Positions 61,211-64,000 of a stretch of DNA of 64,000 bases are shown here, piece after piece. Numbering within the stretch: position 1 is the first letter of the stretch; every line of letters begins with the position of its first letter. This stretch comes from Fidelibacterota bacterium (GTDB taxonomy: Bacteria; Fidelibacterota; Marinisomatia; Marinisomatales; TCS55). The stretch spans positions 231,501 to 295,500 of the forward strand of contig SCKN01000003.1 in assembly GCA_004124385.1 (NCBI GenBank), in the 5' to 3' direction. The translations under genes and the position numbers were made by a program. The notes below the pieces were generated by a model that made no database searches, had not been told where the DNA came from, and saw only the letters and a program-made list of their open reading frames with translations.

Positions 61211-62137
61211 ATGTTTGGCCGCAAGAAAACAATACAAAAACATTATATAATTATTTCTCAAGATGACCACGGTGTTCATCAGCGCAACGTATCGCGTCGC
61301 CGATTATTCACATTTTTAGCGATGGCTGTCATTGTTTTAGCGGCTGTTTTCTTTGTCAGCGCTGACTCATTGACTGATTATCTATATAAATCAAAAATAG
61401 CCAAGATTAAACAAAATTATTCAATGCTATCACTGACTCTTGAAAAACTTCAAACTGAAGTAGCCGTGATGGCTGATAATATGGAATCCATTGAAGATAA
61501 AGATGAAGCTATTCGAACCTATGCTGATATGCCCCAGATTGATAAGGATATTCGTAAGTTGGGAATTGGCGGTATCCGTCTTGCCAAAAAAACCAGTGTT
61601 GAAGATGGGCTAACAGATCGAATTAAATCCCTGGTGTTGGATGTGCAAACATTATCCAGAAAAGTAAAACTGGAATTATCAAGTTATAGCGATATTTACA
61701 AGAAGGTCACTGAAGATATTGACATGATTCATGCAATACCATCGATTCGACCCATAGACGGCGGTTATTTAAATTCTAGTTTTGGTTACCGTAAAGATCC
61801 CATTAACGGAAAAGTTCGTTTTCACTATGGGCAGGATATTACTGTCAAAACTGGAGAAATTATATTAGCTCCCGCTGATGGAATAATTAAAGAAGCTCGT
61901 TATCGCGCTGGGTATGGTAAAGTTGTAAAAATTGATCATGGGTATGGTTACACAACTTTATTCGGTCACTTATCAGACTACAAAGTGAAAGGGGGCCAAA
62001 AGGTCAGCCGTGGCGATATTATTGGTTTATCCGGAAATACAGGCCGCTCTACAGCTCCGCACTTACATTATGAGGTCCACCATTACGGTACGCCGCAGAA
62101 TCCACTGGATTATTTTTTCAGCGGCTATCTGCAGTAA
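61211..62137 (+). CDS. M23 (LytM) peptidase, membrane-anchored
   Basis: 308 residues. Cytosolic basic tail, one span (about 33-52), a coiled coil, then the M23 domain from about 180. Zinc ligands: His208 and Asp212 in FHYGQDITVK; His284 and His286 in PHLHYEVHHYG. All four are present, so it is likely an active peptidoglycan endopeptidase rather than an EnvC-type activator. Follows the sigma factor by 59 bp. Confidence 0.92.
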   Translation: MFGRKKTIQKHYIIISQDDHGVHQRNVSRRRLFTFLAMAVIVLAAVFFVSADSLTDYLYKSKIAKIKQNYSMLSLTLEKLQTEVAVMADNMESIEDKDEAIRTYADMPQIDKDIRKLGIGGIRLAKKTSVEDGLTDRIKSLVLDVQTLSRKVKLELSSYSDIYKKVTEDIDMIHAIPSIRPIDGGYLNSSFGYRKDPINGKVRFHYGQDITVKTGEIILAPADGIIKEARYRAGYGKVVKIDHGYGYTTLFGHLSDYKVKGGQKVSRGDIIGLSGNTGRSTAPHLHYEVHHYGTPQNPLDYFFSGYLQ

Positions 62138-62172
62138 ACTGTTTATTCCTCAAACTTCAGTTTTTCAAATCT

Positions 62173-63501
62173 ATGAATAAATCCTATTTTATTGAAACAT
62201 TTGGCTGCCAAATGAATGTTGCCGATTCTGAATTGGTAGAAGGATTGCTGCAAAAAGAAGGTTATAAGCCCGCGGATAATATTAATAGTGCTGATGCAAT
62301 TTTTGTTAATACATGTGCTATTAGAGAGCACGCCGAAGAGAAAGTGCATTCGCAATTGGGCAGATATAATCTCATTAAAAAACAAAAGCCAGATATTATC
62401 ATTGGAGTGTTGGGATGTATGGCTCAAAATTTGAAAGACAGTATTCTGGAAAGTCGACCCTATGTCGATATTGTGTTAGGTCCGGATTCCTATCGAAAAC
62501 TACCAGAGATTTTAAATCGGAAAGCCAATAATGCAAAAAGCATTGTTGATACGAAACTGTCCCGATATGAAGTATATGATGATCTTTTCCCAAGCCGAAA
62601 TGAAGGAATAAATGCTTGGATTTCAATTATGCGTGGTTGTGATAAGTTCTGCACATTTTGTATTGTTCCCTTCACTCGGGGTCGTGAGCGAAGCAGAAGC
62701 ATCGCCAGTATTGTTGCTGAAGCGGAACAAGCCGTCAGAGATGGATTTGTTGAAATTACCATGCTGGGTCAGAATGTGAATTCGTACAAACATGAGCAAG
62801 AAGGTTTTCCTGAATTGCTGGAAGCTGTGGCAAGCATAAGTGGGCTAAAAAGAATTCGTTATACATCGCCTCACCCACAGGATATAAATACCGAATTATT
62901 GGAGGTCATGGCTGCACATGATACTATTTGCAACTATATCCATTTACCATTGCAAGCCGGTAGCAATCGTATTTTGAAACGAATGAATCGTACATATACG
63001 AAAGAGCATTTTTTAGGATTAGCGGATCATATTCGTGATAGTCTGCCTAATGTCGGCATTAGTACAGATATTATTGTTGGCTTCCCGGGAGAAACAAATG
63101 CCGAATTTGAAGAAACGCTTGATGTGATGGAAAAAATAAAATTTGATTCAGCGTTCACGTTTAAATACTCATCGCGCCCTGGAACCAAAGCAGCTGGATA
63201 CAGTAATCATTTATCAGAAGAAGAAAAAAAGGAAAGATTACAGCGTGTTATAGAATTACAGAAAAACCATACGCTGGATAGAAATTTGAACACTGTCGGT
63301 AATGTTGAAACAGTCCTTATTGAAAAGGAAAGCAAAAAATCCACACAACATTGGGCAGGACGTACAGATTCAAATAAATGGGTAATTTTTGAGAAACATA
63401 ATTCAAAAATAAAAGACTTCGTTCCAGTATTGATTACAGCAGCAAAAGGCGTTAGTTTACATGGAGATTTGATATACAAAGAAGAAGCGCACGTCATATG
63501 A
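62173..63501 (+). CDS. miaB: tRNA-2-methylthio-N6-dimethylallyladenosine synthase
   Basis: 442 residues, radical-SAM methylthiotransferase. N-terminal UPF0004 domain with Cys in FGCQMNVADS, FVNTCAIREHAEEK and GCMAQ. Radical-SAM motif RGCDKFCTFCIVPF with the three-Cys set near residue 157. C-terminal TRAM domain near 380-440. MiaB modifies A37 of tRNAs reading UNN codons. Overlaps the next gene by 4 bp. Confidence 0.97.
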   Translation: MNKSYFIETFGCQMNVADSELVEGLLQKEGYKPADNINSADAIFVNTCAIREHAEEKVHSQLGRYNLIKKQKPDIIIGVLGCMAQNLKDSILESRPYVDIVLGPDSYRKLPEILNRKANNAKSIVDTKLSRYEVYDDLFPSRNEGINAWISIMRGCDKFCTFCIVPFTRGRERSRSIASIVAEAEQAVRDGFVEITMLGQNVNSYKHEQEGFPELLEAVASISGLKRIRYTSPHPQDINTELLEVMAAHDTICNYIHLPLQAGSNRILKRMNRTYTKEHFLGLADHIRDSLPNVGISTDIIVGFPGETNAEFEETLDVMEKIKFDSAFTFKYSSRPGTKAAGYSNHLSEEEKKERLQRVIELQKNHTLDRNLNTVGNVETVLIEKESKKSTQHWAGRTDSNKWVIFEKHNSKIKDFVPVLITAAKGVSLHGDLIYKEEAHVI

Positions 63502-63815
63502 AACTTGTAAAAATATTTTTAATACTGGTGTCCATCGTCCTAGCTCTGCTTTTCTTAATGCAGAATACAGATAATGTTAACATTAATCTTATTTTCGTTC
63601 AATACGAAGATGTGGAAGTTGCTTTAGTCATCCTTGGAGCTCTTTCTGTGGGATTATTTATAGGCTTCAGTACTGCAGTAGCTTTTATACTTTCTGGAAA
63701 ATCGGAATTACGTTCGCTACGGACCAAAAACCGCAGATTATCTGACGAATTAAATGATCTGCGAAATGTAGCAATTGATGAAGGGATTTATGATCTGGAT
63801 GACGGAGACGAATAG
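63498..63815 (+). CDS. lapA: LapA family (DUF1049) membrane protein
   Basis: 105 residues with two spans (about 4-20 and 44-66) and a coiled C-terminal tail (ELRSLRTKNRRLSDELNDLR). The MQNTDNVNINLIF segment after span one is the LapA/DUF1049 signature. In E. coli LapA works with LapB in controlling lipopolysaccharide assembly. The next gene starts 3 bp later and looks like lapB. Confidence 0.82.
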   Translation: MKLVKIFLILVSIVLALLFLMQNTDNVNINLIFVQYEDVEVALVILGALSVGLFIGFSTAVAFILSGKSELRSLRTKNRRLSDELNDLRNVAIDEGIYDLDDGDE

Positions 63816-63817
63816 CT

Positions 63818-64000
63818 TTGAATACAACGTTTTTGATCGCTGTCATTGTACTGATAGCCACTGGAATAGCCGCTGCTCTATTCTATAGGCCTAACCCCCC
63901 CCGCCGCTTCGAATCTCTATATACAGATGCCTTGAACGCCATTGTCCGTGGTGATTCTAAAACCGCTTTAAAATATCTTCGCGAAGTTGTAAAGAATGAT
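63818..64000 (+). CDS. lapB: LapB-like TPR membrane protein, C-terminus off the window
   Basis: 61 codons from a TTG three bases after lapA. One span at the start (FLIAVIVLIATGIAAALFY), then RRFESLYTDALNAIVRGDSKTALKYLREVV, a first TPR. N-terminal anchor plus TPR plus LapA neighbour matches LapB (YciM), which in E. coli controls LpxC turnover. The family cannot be fully confirmed from this portion; AGGAGA is not seen before the TTG. Confidence 0.7.
   Translation, partial: MNTTFLIAVIVLIATGIAAALFYRPNPPRRFESLYTDALNAIVRGDSKTALKYLREVVKND

Overview
The window reads as a chromosomal segment of a diderm, AT-rich bacterium of the FCB group (Bacteroidota, Marinimicrobia and relatives). The reasons are a very short group-1 type sigma factor, a PorU-like C25 peptidase of the type IX secretion system, secreted proteins ending in an NPFNP/FlgD-like sorting domain, a murE with the DNPR motif for meso-diaminopimelate, and LapA/LapB, SPOR and M23 envelope genes. 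A Marinimicrobia (SAR406)-like lineage is my best guess. This rests on gene style only; no rRNA gene lies in the window.

Layout. 1-8174 (minus strand) is the fatty-acid/phospholipid block yceD-rpmF-plsX-fabH-fabD, preceded by a Cys-rich membrane protein, a SPOR lipoprotein, ndk and sucCD. 8435-13040 (minus) is arginine/proline catabolism: arginine deiminase, carbamate kinase and pyrroline-5-carboxylate dehydrogenase, interrupted by a REP-type transposase remnant and a REPIN-like pair of inverted hairpins.

13041-30270 is an accessory island lying exactly between the P5C dehydrogenase gene and dusB. It holds an SRA-like/HNH endonuclease, a stump of a PLD-helicase, a two-gene operon of unknown function, a minus-strand nuclease group (DEDDh exonuclease, PD-(D/E)XK nuclease, RNase H-like), a toxin-antitoxin pair, VOC proteins, secreted and membrane proteins, a ferredoxin-HspQ-rhodanese group with a broken persulfide dioxygenase, and many gene fragments. 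From 18287 onward its genes are all on the plus strand, and several are followed by short GC hairpins with a T-rich tail. The island carries 76-104 bp copies of pieces of BOTH flanking core genes, a 107-nt sequence present twice without a mismatch, and at least three chimeric joints between unrelated genes. It looks like a region rebuilt repeatedly by illegitimate recombination.

30271-32000 holds dusB and rpmB. 32140-49041 is a complete division and cell wall (dcw) cluster on the minus strand: mraZ-rsmH-ftsL-ftsI-murE-murF-mraY-[36-aa membrane ORF]-murD-ftsW-murG-murC-murB-ftsQ-ftsA-ftsZ. It has a clear promoter with MraZ-type TGGGTA repeats. murG is frameshifted at an A10 run. 49207-54429 holds rodZ, maf and the C25 peptidase. 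54733-64000 (plus) holds aconitase, serA, an FAD oxidoreductase, small envelope and coiled-coil proteins, the sigma factor, an M23 peptidase, miaB, lapA and the start of lapB.

Starts were re-chosen where 4-bp ATGA overlaps or Shine-Dalgarno spacing decided them (fabH, carbamate kinase, murB, murE, murF, glyoxalase, the 55-aa membrane protein). All functional calls come from reading motifs by eye; no database search was possible.
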